A stretch of 64,000 nt of DNA from Arthrobacter sp. 260 (GCF_013116745.1 NZ_JABFOE010000006.1:62001-126000); one strand, 5' to 3'. Counted from the first letter of the stretch, positions 26,044 to 36,751 are shown. Notes: generated by a model from the sequence alone, not told the origin. Numbers and translations: made by a program.

Positions 26044-27666
26044 ATGGAAGGCAGTACAGCTCCATCACCGCAGCGGAAGGGAATCCCCTCCCGGGTGACC
26101 GCCCCGCGGGGCGGTTCTGCTCATGCTGGTAGCAACTTTGTCCTCGGGGGCACGAGCGCGGTGGCGGTAGCTTTGTCATCGTTGAAGCCAGCCGGTAATG
26201 CGGCGGGGCTGATAGACCAGCTGCGAGAGTTGGAGGATCTGAAGTCCGCGATCGCGGGCGTCCAGGCCCGGATTACAGTGGCTGTCGATGTGGCCGAACG
26301 GCAGGCGCAGGCCGACGCCGGGGTTCCCGCTGGGGAGCAGGGCAAGGGTGTGGGGGCGCAGATCGCGTTAGCGAGGCGTGAGTCCCCGTCCCGCGGCAGC
26401 CGCCTCCTCGGATTAGCCCGGGCCTTAGTCACGGAAATGCCCCACACGTTGGCGGCCCTCCATCAAGGCCAGTTGAATGAGTGGCGGGCGACCCTGTTGG
26501 TGAAGGAAACCGCGTGCCTGTCCGCTGAGGACCGGGCAGCGGTCGATGAGGAACTCGCCCCGGATACGGGGACGTTCGACGGGTGCGGGGATCGGGCGAT
26601 TGTCGCGTCGGTGAAAGCAGCCTCCTATCGGAGGGATCCCCGGTCGGTGGTGAATCGGGCCGCCCGTGCGGTGACGGAACGGTGCGTGAGTATCCGTCCC
26701 GCACCGGACACCATGGCCTACCTCACCGCCCTGCTCCCCGTGAAAGAAGCCGTTGGCACCTACGCTGCCCTGTCCCGTCACGCGGACACCACTCGGGCCG
26801 CCGGAGACCCGAGGTCTCGGGGTCAGGTCATGGCTGACACCCTCGTCGAACGTGTCACCGGGGTCCCCGGCGGTGTCAGCCGGGTCGAATTGCAGGTCAT
26901 CATGACCGACCGCGCCCTCTTTGAAGGCGACAGCGAACCAGCCCGGATCCCCGGCTACGGCATCATCGGCTCCCACTGGGCACGCACTCTCCTCCAAACA
27001 GCGAAAACCACCAACGGAACAACAAGCTTGAGCCCCACCACAACCGCCCCGGTCACCAATCCAGCAACCGGCCAAGTATCCGACCCCTGGGCTAATCATC
27101 TCGATCCGGTTGGCTCAACCGCTCGCTCCACTGGACCTGCTGGATCGGGCGGGACGACCGTCGTCGATCCGGCCGGGAACACAGGTACCGCTACGACCCC
27201 CGGAGGCCATGCCTTCGACGTGTGGTTGCGTCGGCTCTACACCGCGCCGTCGACCGGGGAGCTGGTGGCGATGGATTCCACCGCACGGCTCTTCACGAAA
27301 GCCCAACGACGGTTCATCACCGCCCGCGACGACACCTGCCGGACTCCGTACTGTGACGCCCCGATCCGCCACTTCGACCACATCGTCCCCTGGCACCGCG
27401 GCGGACCCACCACCATCACCAACGGGGCAGGGCTCTGCGAAGCCTGTAATCACACCAAAGAACACCCCGGCTGGACAGCCCAAACAATCCCCGGACCACG
27501 GCACAGGCTCAAAGTCACCACGCCCACCGGCCACACCTACCACTCCACAGCACCACCCCTACCCGGCACCGGAGCCGTCACACGGGCCAGCGTCGGTGCA
27601 GGCACCGGAGCGACAATCGAGCGGGCACAGGTCAGAGCCTTGAAGCAGGTCAGATCGCGACCCTAA
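26044..27666 (+). CDS. DUF222 / HNH endonuclease (13E12 repeat family)
   Basis: A 540-residue protein with the DUF222 helical region (about 50-310: [40 protein letters not shown]) and a C-terminal HNH nuclease domain (about 432-475) holding CRTPYC, the catalytic [13 protein letters not shown], and CEACNHTKE, which give the zinc pairs and the His-Asn-His core. A low-complexity Thr/Gly-rich linker (about 320-395) is typical and varies in length between strains. This family is repeated in actinobacterial genomes; its DNA target is unknown. A LexA-like box upstream suggests DNA-damage control. Confidence 0.88.
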   Translation: MEGSTAPSPQRKGIPSRVTAPRGGSAHAGSNFVLGGTSAVAVALSSLKPAGNAAGLIDQLRELEDLKSAIAGVQARITVAVDVAERQAQADAGVPAGEQGKGVGAQIALARRESPSRGSRLLGLARALVTEMPHTLAALHQGQLNEWRATLLVKETACLSAEDRAAVDEELAPDTGTFDGCGDRAIVASVKAASYRRDPRSVVNRAARAVTERCVSIRPAPDTMAYLTALLPVKEAVGTYAALSRHADTTRAAGDPRSRGQVMADTLVERVTGVPGGVSRVELQVIMTDRALFEGDSEPARIPGYGIIGSHWARTLLQTAKTTNGTTSLSPTTTAPVTNPATGQVSDPWANHLDPVGSTARSTGPAGSGGTTVVDPAGNTGTATTPGGHAFDVWLRRLYTAPSTGELVAMDSTARLFTKAQRRFITARDDTCRTPYCDAPIRHFDHIVPWHRGGPTTITNGAGLCEACNHTKEHPGWTAQTIPGPRHRLKVTTPTGHTYHSTAPPLPGTGAVTRASVGAGTGATIERAQVRALKQVRSRP

Positions 27667-27672
27667 ACACGC

Positions 27673-27720
27673 AGGCACGACAATCACCAGGCAGGACAAT
27701 CACCCAGCACGACCATCACC
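27673..27720. repeat. Three imperfect 16-bp tandem repeats
   Basis: Three consecutive 16-base units beginning AGGCACGACAATCACC, then AGGCAGGACAATCACC and CAGCACGACCATCACC. They fall between the HNH gene stop and the end of the glycosyltransferase gene. No dyad symmetry; a short minisatellite. Confidence 0.7.
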
Positions 27721-27763
27721 GTTCGCGCGACCCGAATCACTCCGACCCGAAAAGCCCCCACTC

Positions 27764-29077
27764 TCACCGGAAACTCCCCGGACCATAAAGACTCTCCACC
27801 AGGTCCGCCAGCCCATCCACACCTGGCGACTCCCGGATCGAGGCTCCGATCCGTTGACTCGCCTCCCGATAAGACGGAGTGCCAAGCACTTCGCGGACTG
27901 CCTTGGCGACAGCATCTGGTTTCGCCCGCTTGGTGCGGAGGTTGATGCCAGCACCCGACCAGGCAACACGAGCAGAGACCTCGGTCTTATCCTCGGTTTC
28001 ACCGGCCACCACCAAAGGGACGCCGTGCCGTAGGGCAAAATGAACCCCGCCGTAGCCACCATTGGTGACGAGCACATCGGTTTTCGGCAGCAGCTCGTCA
28101 TAGGGCAGATAGGAGGAGACACGAACGTTGGAAGGCAACGGCCCTTCGAGCGCCTCCACCGGACGCCCTCCGGTACTGACGACCACCATGACGTCGTCGT
28201 GCGCCAATCCTTCAATAGCCGGACGGACCAGTTCATCGAAATCCTGGTTGGCCACGGTCCCCTGGGTGACGTGGATGACTGGCCTGTCGCCGTCGAGCTC
28301 GTCCCACCACTCGGGCAGGAAAACCGCGCCCGCATCACCGGCCCGCAGTCCACCCTGGGACACCGGACCCACGAAGTGCACCGTATCGGGTAGGTCCGGG
28401 CGCGGGTACTCGAACTCGGGGACGGTGAACTGGACCAGGTGATCGGCGGCCCGCGGCCAGTCCATGAAGAAGGTGGGAAGGGTGGCACCGGTAGTGGCAC
28501 GGGCGACGTCGTCGGCGTACTTCTGCACGGGAGCGAACACCACCCGTTCACTCACGAACTGCAAGACGCGGTTGCGGATCCGGCCAACGGGCCCAGGCAT
28601 CGGCCGGATACCCAGCCCAAACGGTGCTGTGTCCTTGCTCGCCAGGCTGAGTGGCAGAATCCCGCAGTTGATGACGACTGGGCGGCCCGGCTGATCCCCG
28701 GCGAGTAGCAGCGATGCGCCCATGAACAGGGGTTCGGCGAGGACCACGTCCACGGGGCGTGCAGCAATGACCTGCTGGACCGCCTCGTACTGGGCCTTCC
28801 CGGGGCGCATGAAGACCTCCCGCAGGTCATACCTGATGCCCTTCGGCCCCTTCAGACCTACACGGCCGGGAAACGACTCATCGATCTTGGTGTCATCAAA
28901 ATCTGCCTCCACCGGTAACGGAACGAAACTGGCTCCGGCCCCGACCACCCGGTCCTCGAAGCGTCGCCCGGTGAGGAATCTGACGTCATGCCCGCGATCT
29001 ACCAGACCCTGCGCGACGGCGACCATCGGGTTGATATGGCCGATAACCGGCGTTGAACAAACAAGCACCGCTGCCAT
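27764..29077 (-). CDS. GT1-family glycosyltransferase (MGT-like)
   Basis: A 437-residue GT-B glycosyltransferase that moves a sugar from a UDP- or dTDP-sugar to a small hydrophobic acceptor. The N-terminal acceptor domain starts CSTPVIGHINPMVAVAQGL. The C-terminal donor-binding signature includes VIHVTQGTVAN, SSYLPYDELLPKTDVLVT and NGGYGGVHFALRHGVPLVV. The ATG at 29077 follows GAGGGG. It follows an MFS exporter gene in the same direction, a pairing typical of antibiotic inactivation and efflux or glycolipid export. Confidence 0.87.
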   Translation of the reverse strand: MAAVLVCSTPVIGHINPMVAVAQGLVDRGHDVRFLTGRRFEDRVVGAGASFVPLPVEADFDDTKIDESFPGRVGLKGPKGIRYDLREVFMRPGKAQYEAVQQVIAARPVDVVLAEPLFMGASLLLAGDQPGRPVVINCGILPLSLASKDTAPFGLGIRPMPGPVGRIRNRVLQFVSERVVFAPVQKYADDVARATTGATLPTFFMDWPRAADHLVQFTVPEFEYPRPDLPDTVHFVGPVSQGGLRAGDAGAVFLPEWWDELDGDRPVIHVTQGTVANQDFDELVRPAIEGLAHDDVMVVVSTGGRPVEALEGPLPSNVRVSSYLPYDELLPKTDVLVTNGGYGGVHFALRHGVPLVVAGETEDKTEVSARVAWSGAGINLRTKRAKPDAVAKAVREVLGTPSYREASQRIGASIRESPGVDGLADLVESLYGPGSFR

Positions 29078-29138
29078 GGGCACCCCTCGGTGAGTGAGTG
29101 CGACAAGTGTCCCACCACGCCCGTCAGCACTCAAGACT

Positions 29139-30449
29139 TCACACGGCGGTAGTCTCCCGGGCCCCCGACCGGGTGGCGCCCGGTCGTGCAATCACCGATC
29201 CCGCCACAACAACCAACACCAGCACCCCCGCTGCCCAGGCCAGCCCGGCATACCCGATCAGCACCAGGGCAACCCCGGAGGAAGCTCCGCCGACCGCCCC
29301 GGCCAGATTCATAATGAGGTCGGTACGGCCCTGAATCTTCGGCCGCGCCGCCCCGGTCACCAGATCTGCCACCAGCGCGGATCCCGCAACAGTCGCCGCA
29401 CTCCACCCCAATCCGAGGAACACGAGCCCCACCGTCACCAGGACCGGATCGTCCTCGCCCAACGCCACAATCGGCAGCGACACAGCAAACAGGCCCTGGC
29501 CGATCAGGATGGTGGTCACACGGCCCACCTTGTCGCTCAACCAGCCGAACAGCGGCGACAACGCGAACATCCCCGCGATATGCAGGCTAATGGTCAGCCC
29601 AATAATCGTCAGCGTGACGCCATGGTTGATCAGGTGGACGGGCGTCATCGACATCACCGACACCATTACCGCATGGCTGATAGCGATGGATCCGATCGCG
29701 AAGACCAGCGGACCCCGTCCGCGGATCGCCCCGGGGCCAGTCTCCTCAGCGCTCTTTGCCGAAGTGGATTTGCTCAACAGATACGGATCAGGACGCAGCG
29801 CCACCAGGTACACCGCCGCGGCCGCCAATTGGGCGGTGACCGCAATCAGGAACGACCCGGTGAGATCAGGCATCCGCAACGTCGACGCGATCGTCTCCCC
29901 CGGGCCAATGAGGTTGGGACCGAGCACGGCGCCAACTGTCGTAAACCACACCACCAGGGAAAGATCCCGACCCCGATGCTGCGGACTCGCGAGGTCGGTG
30001 GCGGCGAACCGGGACTGCAGGTTCACTGCGGCACCCACACCCAACAAGGCAAAGGAGAGCATCAGCAGCGGAAAGGAACTGAGCGCGGCGGCCGTAATGG
30101 CCACCACCGACCCTGATGCAGCCAGCAGAGCCCCGGTGGTCAGCGCCCGACGGCGGCCCAGCCGTTGCGCCAGCCGGGCCAGCGGGATGGCACTCGCCGC
30201 GGCGCCGAGCGTGCTCAGGGTGCTTGCCGTCCCGGACAGCGCGTCCGACCCCGAGATGTTGGCCGCCATCACCGCCCCAATCGACAGGGTGCAGCCAATA
30301 CCGATCCCGCCCAGCACCTGCCCGACGATCAGTACCGCGACGGTCCGCCGTTGGACAGCGACGACGTCGACCTCCGTGCTCGCAACGGACACGGCGTCGG
30401 GCACATCGTCGGCGTCGGGCGGTCGATTCTGAGGCTGACTGCTGGTCAT
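29139..30449 (-). CDS. Major facilitator superfamily transporter
   Basis: A 436-residue MFS carrier with 12 predicted helices and a conserved loop 2-3 (LARLAQRLGRRRALTTG). The central loop near residue 230 is charged. The end, after the last helix, is short and basic. Family resemblance is to drug/H+ exporters, and the glycosyltransferase gene 61 bases downstream supports an export or detoxification role. The ATG at 30449 is chosen by hydrophobic profile; the frame continues upstream without a good start. Confidence 0.83.
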   Translation of the reverse strand: MTSSQPQNRPPDADDVPDAVSVASTEVDVVAVQRRTVAVLIVGQVLGGIGIGCTLSIGAVMAANISGSDALSGTASTLSTLGAAASAIPLARLAQRLGRRRALTTGALLAASGSVVAITAAALSSFPLLMLSFALLGVGAAVNLQSRFAATDLASPQHRGRDLSLVVWFTTVGAVLGPNLIGPGETIASTLRMPDLTGSFLIAVTAQLAAAAVYLVALRPDPYLLSKSTSAKSAEETGPGAIRGRGPLVFAIGSIAISHAVMVSVMSMTPVHLINHGVTLTIIGLTISLHIAGMFALSPLFGWLSDKVGRVTTILIGQGLFAVSLPIVALGEDDPVLVTVGLVFLGLGWSAATVAGSALVADLVTGAARPKIQGRTDLIMNLAGAVGGASSGVALVLIGYAGLAWAAGVLVLVVVAGSVIARPGATRSGARETTAV

Positions 30450-30497
30450 GGGAAGAGCGTAGTCCCAACCACGCATGTGACGACGCAAAACCAACCT

Positions 30498-30512
30498 GTT
30501 GCGCGATGCAAC
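30498..30512. promoter_or_regulatory. Small inverted repeat between divergent MFS genes
   Basis: GTTGC-GCGAT-GCAAC in the 75-base interval between two divergent MFS genes. It overlaps a TTGCGC that could serve as -35 for the plus-strand gene. No regulator gene is adjacent. Confidence 0.35.
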
Positions 30513-30524
30513 TAGGCTGAAGGC

Positions 30525-31730
30525 GTGACAGCCGCTGAGGTAACGCAAAAACCTGCACGACGCCGGCCCGGCCGCCTGGCGACAGCCATGGCCGCGCTCA
30601 CCACCGTCGTGGGAGTGCTCCCGGTCTTTCTGATCGGCGGACTCGCCGTCCAACTGGAAACAGATCTGAACCTGACGCCGTCGTCGTTGGGCATCGTGGT
30701 AGCCGTCTTCTGGGGCGTCTCAGCCCTGCTGTCTGCATCCGCTGGCGTCGCCGCCACCGCCCTGGGACTCCGGCGTGGCATGCCGCTCGGCGTTTGCCTG
30801 GGCCTGATCGCCCTCGCAGGGATCGCGTTCCTCACACCCGACTGGCCGTGGCTCATCCTGTGGCTCACCTTCGCCGGCGCTGCCAACGCACTCTGCCAGC
30901 CGCTCTCCAACGGCCTGATCGTGGAACAGGTGGGCACCCGAAACCGGGCCTTCGCCTTCGGTCTCAAGCAGGCAGCCATCCCCGCCGCCACCCTGGCAGC
31001 CGGGCTCTCGGTCCCGCTGGTGGCGCTGACCATCGGCTGGCAATGGACCTTCACCATCGCCGCAGGCCTGGCCCTCCTGTTCATCCCGGTGCTGCTGCGG
31101 TCGATACCCCGGCGCACAGCGAGCGCCACAGCCGTCAGCAAACCCACCAGCACTCCCCTTCCCCGCGAACTGCGGCCGTTCCTTCTGATGACAGCCATCG
31201 CCAGCGGACTGGGATCCGCGCAAGCCAACGTGGTCGGCTCGTTTACCGTGTCCTCGGCAGTCGGCGCCGGGTTCGACGCCGCCACCGCGGGCCTGCTCCT
31301 CGGCGCCGCCAGCGTCGCGGGCATCCTGGCGCGGCCGCTCGTCGGCATCGCCGCCGACCGCGGCATCGGCGGCTCCATGGCCACGGTCGCCATCATGATG
31401 GGCACCGGCTGCGTGGGGCTCATCGGTATGGCGTCCGGAAACCCGATCGCGTACGGCATCGGCTGCATCATCGCCTTCGGCCTCGGCTGGGGATGGAACG
31501 GCCTGGCCCACTTCGTCGTGTCCCGTACCTCCCACCCCCACACCACCCGCGCCACCGGCATCACCCAGATCGGCACCTACCTCGGCGCCACCCTGGGCCC
31601 GCTCGTCTTCGGGTTCATCTTCACCCACTTTCCCGACGGCGTCGGCTGGGCCCTCGCCGCGGTGGTCGCCGCCGCCGGAGCAGCAACGGCGCTGGTCGCC
31701 TTCCGGCTCGAGAAGAGGCTCCGGGACTAG
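30525..31730 (+). CDS. Major facilitator superfamily transporter (CynX/NimT-like)
   Basis: A 401-residue MFS protein with 12 predicted helices, a short basic cytoplasmic start and GTG initiation. Helix-2/3 loop GLRRGMPLG and the SRTSHPHTTRATGITQIGTYLG region before TM11 resemble the cyanate/nitroimidazole transporter subgroup. Substrate not readable. Divergent from the first MFS gene. Confidence 0.8.
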   Translation: MTAAEVTQKPARRRPGRLATAMAALTTVVGVLPVFLIGGLAVQLETDLNLTPSSLGIVVAVFWGVSALLSASAGVAATALGLRRGMPLGVCLGLIALAGIAFLTPDWPWLILWLTFAGAANALCQPLSNGLIVEQVGTRNRAFAFGLKQAAIPAATLAAGLSVPLVALTIGWQWTFTIAAGLALLFIPVLLRSIPRRTASATAVSKPTSTPLPRELRPFLLMTAIASGLGSAQANVVGSFTVSSAVGAGFDAATAGLLLGAASVAGILARPLVGIAADRGIGGSMATVAIMMGTGCVGLIGMASGNPIAYGIGCIIAFGLGWGWNGLAHFVVSRTSHPHTTRATGITQIGTYLGATLGPLVFGFIFTHFPDGVGWALAAVVAAAGAATALVAFRLEKRLRD

Positions 31731-31867
31731 GGCAAAGGCTCGACCCCTACCGAAGGATCCGGCGCCGCTCAGGAGGCTGCAGCCGGTCGGGCGGAGGACT
31801 ACACTGTGGCCCTATTCGGTGCAGCGCAGCGCCTGGTGTTGCACCCAATCCCAGGGGTGGAGTGCCC

Positions 31868-32398
31868 ATGAATGACCTGCTCGCGTGGCTTGCCACCTAC
31901 TCACCGCCAGTCGTCGCGCTCATCGCTGTCGGCGCCGTCGTGGTGTTCCTGGTGAAGCTGATTGTGGAAAAGACGATTGCGCGAACGTTCGACGAGAAGA
32001 CCAAACGCTTCGAAACACTTCTCCAGCGCCGCTCGGCCTTTGAGGAAATGATCCTCATCGAGCGTTTCGAAGTGATGTCCTCCCTCGATGCGCGGCTCCA
32101 GCGGATCATGACGAACCTCAACCGAATCCGATCGGGCCATCCCGTCCCAGATGGCTTCCTGACCAAGGGTGAACTCGTCCCACTGACCGAGGTCTTTGAG
32201 GACATCGAGATCGGACGGCTGAAGCTCGGCGAGGACCTCTGGAATCGGATGGAGTCACTCGCCCAGGCCGCCCTCACCGCCTCGAACGCGGCAGACGAGA
32301 ATGAGTGGAAACACGCCGCAGAAGAGTGGGTCCAATTGCGGAAGCAGCTCAGGGAGCAAGTCGAGGCCGACTTCGGCCTGACCTCCATCAAGTGGTAG
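31868..32398 (+). CDS. Membrane-anchored helical protein of unknown function
   Basis: A 176-residue protein: one N-terminal membrane segment (about 12-32, VVALIAVGAVVVFLVKLIV) followed by about 140 residues of charged helices (EKTIARTFDEKTKRFETLLQRR onward), probably a coiled coil on the cytoplasmic side. I do not recognise a family. GGGGTGGAG precedes the ATG. It stands alone between an MFS gene and the pxp locus. Confidence 0.65.
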   Translation: MNDLLAWLATYSPPVVALIAVGAVVVFLVKLIVEKTIARTFDEKTKRFETLLQRRSAFEEMILIERFEVMSSLDARLQRIMTNLNRIRSGHPVPDGFLTKGELVPLTEVFEDIEIGRLKLGEDLWNRMESLAQAALTASNAADENEWKHAAEEWVQLRKQLREQVEADFGLTSIKW

Positions 32399-32455
32399 CT
32401 CATCCCTAGCAGCGGACCTGCAGTCCCGACTGTGCCATGACTCCAGTCAACCCAA

Positions 32456-32492
32456 ATTGTTGAACAATCCTGACTTTTCGTGCATCCTTGAG
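32456..32492 (+). promoter_or_regulatory. pxpA promoter with ATTGTT-N-AACAAT operator
   Basis: Perfect palindrome ATTGTTGAACAAT at 32456-32468. TTGAAC inside it (32460-32465) is a plausible -35, and CATCCT 17 bases later a weak -10, so a bound repressor would cover the -35. The same palindrome occurs twice before the Nramp gene at the other end of the locus. Confidence 0.7.
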
Positions 32493-32520
32493 GGACACCC
32501 GAAAGAGACGAGGATCACAA

Positions 32521-33279
32521 ATGGTTTCGATCGACCTCAACAGCGACGTCGGTGAATCGTTCGGCAACTGGACGATGGGCGACGACGCCGCCATCTTCCG
32601 CTCCGTCTCCAGCGCGAATGTGGCGTGCGGCTTCCACGCCGGCGATCCCTCCACCATCGCCCAGACCTGCCGCGACGCCGTCGCCGCGAACGTCACCATC
32701 GGCGCCCACGTGGGGTACCGCGACCTGGCCGGATTCGGCCGGCGCTTCCTCGACTGCTCCCCCACCGAACTGGCCGACGACGTCCTGTACCAAATCGGCG
32801 CCCTCGACTCCCTCTCCCGCGCGGCCGGCGGCACCATCAAGTACGTGAAACCGCACGGCGCGCTCTACAACACGATCGTCACCCACGAGGTCCAGGCGCA
32901 GGCAGTGGTAGACGCCGTCAAGGCGTTCGGCGGCGACCTGCCCCTCCTGCTCCTCCCCGGCTCCGTCGCATTGAAAGCCGCCGAAAAGGCGGGCCTCCGC
33001 GGCGTCGCCGAGGCCTTCGCCGACCGCGCCTACAACCCCGACGGCACCCTGGTCTCCCGCCGCGAACCCGGCGCCGTCCTGCACGACGAGGACGATGTAG
33101 CCGCCAACATGGTCCGCCTCGCCACCGACGGCGTCATCATCGCCCGCGACGGCTCCACCCTGAAGACCACCGCGGAAAGCATCTGCCTCCACGGCGACAC
33201 CACCGGCGCGGTCTCGATGTCCGCCGCCGTCCGCCGAGACCTGGAGGCAGCCGGCGTCAGCATCCGGAGCTTCGTATGA
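32521..33279 (+). CDS. pxpA: 5-oxoprolinase subunit A
   Basis: A 252-residue LamB/YcsF-family protein, subunit A of the ATP-dependent 5-oxoprolinase that opens pyroglutamate to glutamate. Key stretches: [12 protein letters not shown] at the start, [49 protein letters not shown] and ESICLHGD. It is first in the operon pxpA - pxpBC - biotin carboxylase - GntR; ATGA overlap with the next gene. The order resembles the Bacillus ycsF/kip locus. Confidence 0.95.
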   Translation: MVSIDLNSDVGESFGNWTMGDDAAIFRSVSSANVACGFHAGDPSTIAQTCRDAVAANVTIGAHVGYRDLAGFGRRFLDCSPTELADDVLYQIGALDSLSRAAGGTIKYVKPHGALYNTIVTHEVQAQAVVDAVKAFGGDLPLLLLPGSVALKAAEKAGLRGVAEAFADRAYNPDGTLVSRREPGAVLHDEDDVAANMVRLATDGVIIARDGSTLKTTAESICLHGDTTGAVSMSAAVRRDLEAAGVSIRSFV

Positions 33280-34952
33280 GCCAGCCTGAAATCCGCTGGG
33301 CCGGGCCACGCGCGCTCCTAATCCAACTCGACTCGCTGGAGTCCGTCCTCGCCGTCCACGCTCGCCTGCAGGAGCAGCCACTCCGCGGCCAGGTCGACGT
33401 CCTCGCCGCCGCCCAGACCGTCCTCGCGGTGTTCGACGCCGGCACCACCGCCCGCGCAGCCCGCACAGCCCTCGCCCACCTCGACACCGCCCCCGCCACT
33501 GACACCGCTGCCACCGGCGACCCGGTCCGGATTGAGGTGGTGTACGACGGCGACGACCTCGCCGAGGTGGGCCGCCTTACCGGCCTCGACCCCGACGGCG
33601 TCGTTGCCGCCCACACCGGCCAGCTCTGGACGGCCGCATTTGGCGGCTTCGCCCCGGGCTTCGCCTACCTGGTCGGCGAAAACGAGACCCTCACCGTCCC
33701 TCGCCGCACCTCACCGCGCACCGCCGTCCCCGCCGGAGCGGTCGCCCTCGCCGGCAACTTCTCCGCCGTCTACCCGCGGCGCTCCCCCGGCGGCTGGCAA
33801 CTCATCGGCCACACAGCGTCCCGACTATGGGACCTCGACCGGGACCAGCCCGCCCTCCTGCGCCCCGGCACCGCCGTGCAGTACGTTGCCGTCCGGGAAA
33901 CCCTCACGCTCACTGACCCAACGCCCGACGACGGCACCCACTCCATCACGACGCCTCCGTCCACAGGCCATTCCCTCGAGGTCATCGCCCCCGGGCCGCA
34001 GTCCCTCATCCAGGACCTGGGCCGCCCAGGACTCGGCGACGTCGGCGTCTCCAAAGCCGGAGCCGCCGACACCGCGAGCGCCCGCCAGGCCAACCGGCTG
34101 GTGGGCAACGCTCCCGGCGACGCGGTGATTGAAACCATCCTTGGCGGCCTCACCGTCCGGGCACACGGCGAACTCACCCTCGCGCTGACCGGTGCCATCA
34201 CCCCCGCCGAGATCACCCCAGCCGAGATCCGCGGAGTAGGGACCAGTACCCGGACCGCCCCGATGGGTTCCCCGTTCGCCCTGCACGACGGCGAAACCCT
34301 CCAGCTCGACGTGCCCGACGCCGGACTGCGCACCTATGTTGCCATCCGCGGCGGCATCGACGTGCCCCAGGTGCTGGGCAGCCGCTCCACCGACGTGATG
34401 TCGGGCATTGGACCGGCCCCGCTCACGGCGGCAACAGTACTGCCAATCGGCCCGATCGATCAGGGCCGAACGGTCGGCGCCGCGGAACCGTCCACCCTCC
34501 CCGACGCCATCCGGCTGGGGTCGAAGGAGCCAGTGCTGCTTCGCATCACCAGCGGCCCCCGCCACGACTGGTTTACCCCGGCCTCCCAGGAATCCCTCAC
34601 CACGCAGACCTGGACCGTGACGGGCGAGTCGAACCGGATCGGCGTCCGCCTCGCGGTCGGTGCCACCCCCGACAATGAGGCTCCCGGCCAGCCACTGGAA
34701 CGGGTCGTCACCGACGAGCTCCCCAGCGAGGGCGTGGTCGCCGGATCACTCCAGGTGCCGCCGTCGGGCCTGCCCGTCCTGTTCCTCGCTGACCATCCGG
34801 TGACCGGCGGGTACCCGGTGATTGGCGTCGTCGTGCCCGAGGACCTACCGATCGCCGCCCAAGTGGCGCCGGGGACCACACTCCAGTTCCAGACCGTGGA
34901 TCCCGAGACCCTGCAGCCCACTCCGCACCCGATCACCACCCACAGCTCGTGA
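33276..34952 (+). CDS. 5-oxoprolinase subunits B and C, fused
   Basis: A 558-residue protein that fuses PxpB (KipI-like, about 1-215) to PxpC (KipA-like, about 235-558). The B part holds [12 protein letters not shown] and [20 protein letters not shown]; the C part holds [35 protein letters not shown] and [17 protein letters not shown]. In many bacteria B and C are separate genes; the fusion fixes their 1:1 ratio. Together with PxpA they hydrolyse 5-oxoproline with ATP. Start overlaps the pxpA stop, and its own stop abuts the biotin carboxylase gene. Confidence 0.93.
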   Translation: MSQPEIRWAGPRALLIQLDSLESVLAVHARLQEQPLRGQVDVLAAAQTVLAVFDAGTTARAARTALAHLDTAPATDTAATGDPVRIEVVYDGDDLAEVGRLTGLDPDGVVAAHTGQLWTAAFGGFAPGFAYLVGENETLTVPRRTSPRTAVPAGAVALAGNFSAVYPRRSPGGWQLIGHTASRLWDLDRDQPALLRPGTAVQYVAVRETLTLTDPTPDDGTHSITTPPSTGHSLEVIAPGPQSLIQDLGRPGLGDVGVSKAGAADTASARQANRLVGNAPGDAVIETILGGLTVRAHGELTLALTGAITPAEITPAEIRGVGTSTRTAPMGSPFALHDGETLQLDVPDAGLRTYVAIRGGIDVPQVLGSRSTDVMSGIGPAPLTAATVLPIGPIDQGRTVGAAEPSTLPDAIRLGSKEPVLLRITSGPRHDWFTPASQESLTTQTWTVTGESNRIGVRLAVGATPDNEAPGQPLERVVTDELPSEGVVAGSLQVPPSGLPVLFLADHPVTGGYPVIGVVVPEDLPIAAQVAPGTTLQFQTVDPETLQPTPHPITTHSS

Positions 34953-34963
34953 AAGTAGCACCC

Positions 34964-36718
34964 ATGAAAAAGGTCCTGATCGCCAACCGCGGGGAGATCG
35001 CCGTCCGCATCGCCCGTGCCTGCACCGACGCGGAACTCACCTCGGTGGCCGTGTACTCCGAGCCCGACGCCCATGCCCTCCACGTCCGCCTCAGCGACGA
35101 GGCCTACGCACTCGGCGGATCGGCCAGTGCCGACACGTACCTGAACATGGACAAGCTGCTCGCCATCGCCAAGACGGCGGGAGCCGACGCCGTCCACCCC
35201 GGCTACGGGTTCCTCTCCGAAAACGCCGACTTCGCCGAGGCCGTGCAGAACGCCGGCCTCATCTGGATCGGACCCTCCCCGGCGGCGATCCGCAGCCTCG
35301 GCAACAAGGTCACCGCCCGCGAGATCGCCGTCAAGGTGGGCGCCCCACTGGTCCCGGGCTCCGACGGACCGGTCGCCAACGCCGAGGAAGTCCGCGCGTT
35401 CGCCGAGGAGTTCGGCGTCCCCGTCGCCATCAAGGCGGCCTACGGGGGCGGTGGGCGCGGCATGCGGATCGCGCACCGGATGGAAGACATCGACGATGCG
35501 TTCGACTCAGCGGTCCGCGAAGCCACCGTCGCGTTCGGCCGGGGCGAGTGCTTCGCTGAACGGTTCCTTGACAAGCCGCGCCACGTCGAGGCACAGGTGC
35601 TCGCCGATACGCACGGCAACGTCGTCGTCGTCGGCACCCGCGACTGCTCGCTGCAGCGCCGCAACCAGAAGCTCGTCGAGGAGGCGCCCGCACCGTTCCT
35701 GACCGACGACCAGCGCACCCGCATCCACGAATCCGCCCGCGCCATCTGCCGCGAGGCCGGGTACACCAGCGCCGGCACCGTCGAATACCTGGTGGCGCCC
35801 GACGGCGTGATCTCCTTCCTGGAGGTCAACACCCGTCTGCAGGTGGAGCACCCGGTGACGGAGGCGACGTCGGGCATCGACCTGGTGCGCGAACAGTTCC
35901 GGATCGCCGCGGGCCTGCCCGTCAGCATCACCGAGGACCCCGCGCCGCGGGGTCACGCCATCGAGTTCCGGCTCAACGCCGAGGACGCCGGCCGCGGGTT
36001 CCTGCCCTCCCCCGGCCCGGTCGACGTGTTCGAGGCCCCCACCGGCCCCGGTATCCGCGTCGACACCGGGGTGCGGTCCGGCTCCAGCGTCCCCGCCGAG
36101 TACGACTCCCTGATGGCGAAGCTCATCGTCCACGGCGAGGACCGGCCGCAGGCGCTGCGCCGGGCCCGCGCTGCCCTCGACGAGCTGCGGATCGAGGGCC
36201 TCCCCACCGTGCTGCCGTTCCACCGCGCGGTCGTGAGGGACGCCGACTTCACCAACCCGGACCGGCTCGGCGTGTACACCACGTGGATCGAGAACGCGTT
36301 CGCCGAACGGCTCGACGCCGCCCTGTCCAGCGGAACCTCAAGCCCCCTCGCTCGCCGGGAAACCCTCACGGTCGAGATCGACGGCAAGGCGGTCCAGCTG
36401 GGACTGCCCGCCGAAATCTTTGCCGCGCTGATGAGCGGCGGTGGGACTGGCAGCGCCGTCGTCGGGCAGGCTGCGGAAAACCCGGGGAAGAACGACGGCC
36501 AGGTCACCGCCTCGATGGGCGGCACCCTGGTGAAGTGGCTGGCCGACGACGGCGCCGAGGTCACCGTGGGGCAGCCGGTCGCGGTGGTGGAGGCGATGAA
36601 GATGGAAACCGAAGTGCTCTCGACAGCTGCCGGAACGTTCCAGCGGGGCGGGCAGGAGCCGGGTGCCGCCGTCGCGCGCGGCGAGGTGCTGGGCCAAGTG
36701 CAGGACGCGGTCGACTAA
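34964..36718 (+). CDS. Biotin carboxylase with C-terminal biotinyl domain
   Basis: A 584-residue protein joining biotin carboxylase (about 1-445) and a biotinyl carrier domain (about 510-584). ATP-grasp features: [16 protein letters not shown], the glycine loop [11 protein letters not shown], and [15 protein letters not shown]. The biotin site is EAMKMETE with Lys546. Such genes commonly accompany pxp loci, where carboxylation of an unidentified substrate is suspected; no carboxyltransferase subunit is nearby. An upstream GTG at 34949 overlapping the previous stop is an alternative start. Confidence 0.9.
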   Translation: MKKVLIANRGEIAVRIARACTDAELTSVAVYSEPDAHALHVRLSDEAYALGGSASADTYLNMDKLLAIAKTAGADAVHPGYGFLSENADFAEAVQNAGLIWIGPSPAAIRSLGNKVTAREIAVKVGAPLVPGSDGPVANAEEVRAFAEEFGVPVAIKAAYGGGGRGMRIAHRMEDIDDAFDSAVREATVAFGRGECFAERFLDKPRHVEAQVLADTHGNVVVVGTRDCSLQRRNQKLVEEAPAPFLTDDQRTRIHESARAICREAGYTSAGTVEYLVAPDGVISFLEVNTRLQVEHPVTEATSGIDLVREQFRIAAGLPVSITEDPAPRGHAIEFRLNAEDAGRGFLPSPGPVDVFEAPTGPGIRVDTGVRSGSSVPAEYDSLMAKLIVHGEDRPQALRRARAALDELRIEGLPTVLPFHRAVVRDADFTNPDRLGVYTTWIENAFAERLDAALSSGTSSPLARRETLTVEIDGKAVQLGLPAEIFAALMSGGGTGSAVVGQAAENPGKNDGQVTASMGGTLVKWLADDGAEVTVGQPVAVVEAMKMETEVLSTAAGTFQRGGQEPGAAVARGEVLGQVQDAVD

Positions 36719-36751
36719 CATCTGTTGGTGACGAGGGTTGGGGGATTGGCA

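Noticed and set aside
30794-31867. Extension of the small anchored protein frame back through the MFS gene
   Set aside because: It overlaps the MFS gene out of frame and is Arg/His/Pro-rich. The ATG at 31868 after GGGGTGGAG begins the real protein.
32625-33275. Extension of the PxpBC frame through pxpA
   Set aside because: It is an Arg/Pro-rich shadow; the ATG at 33276 overlaps the pxpA stop and starts a normal PxpB domain.
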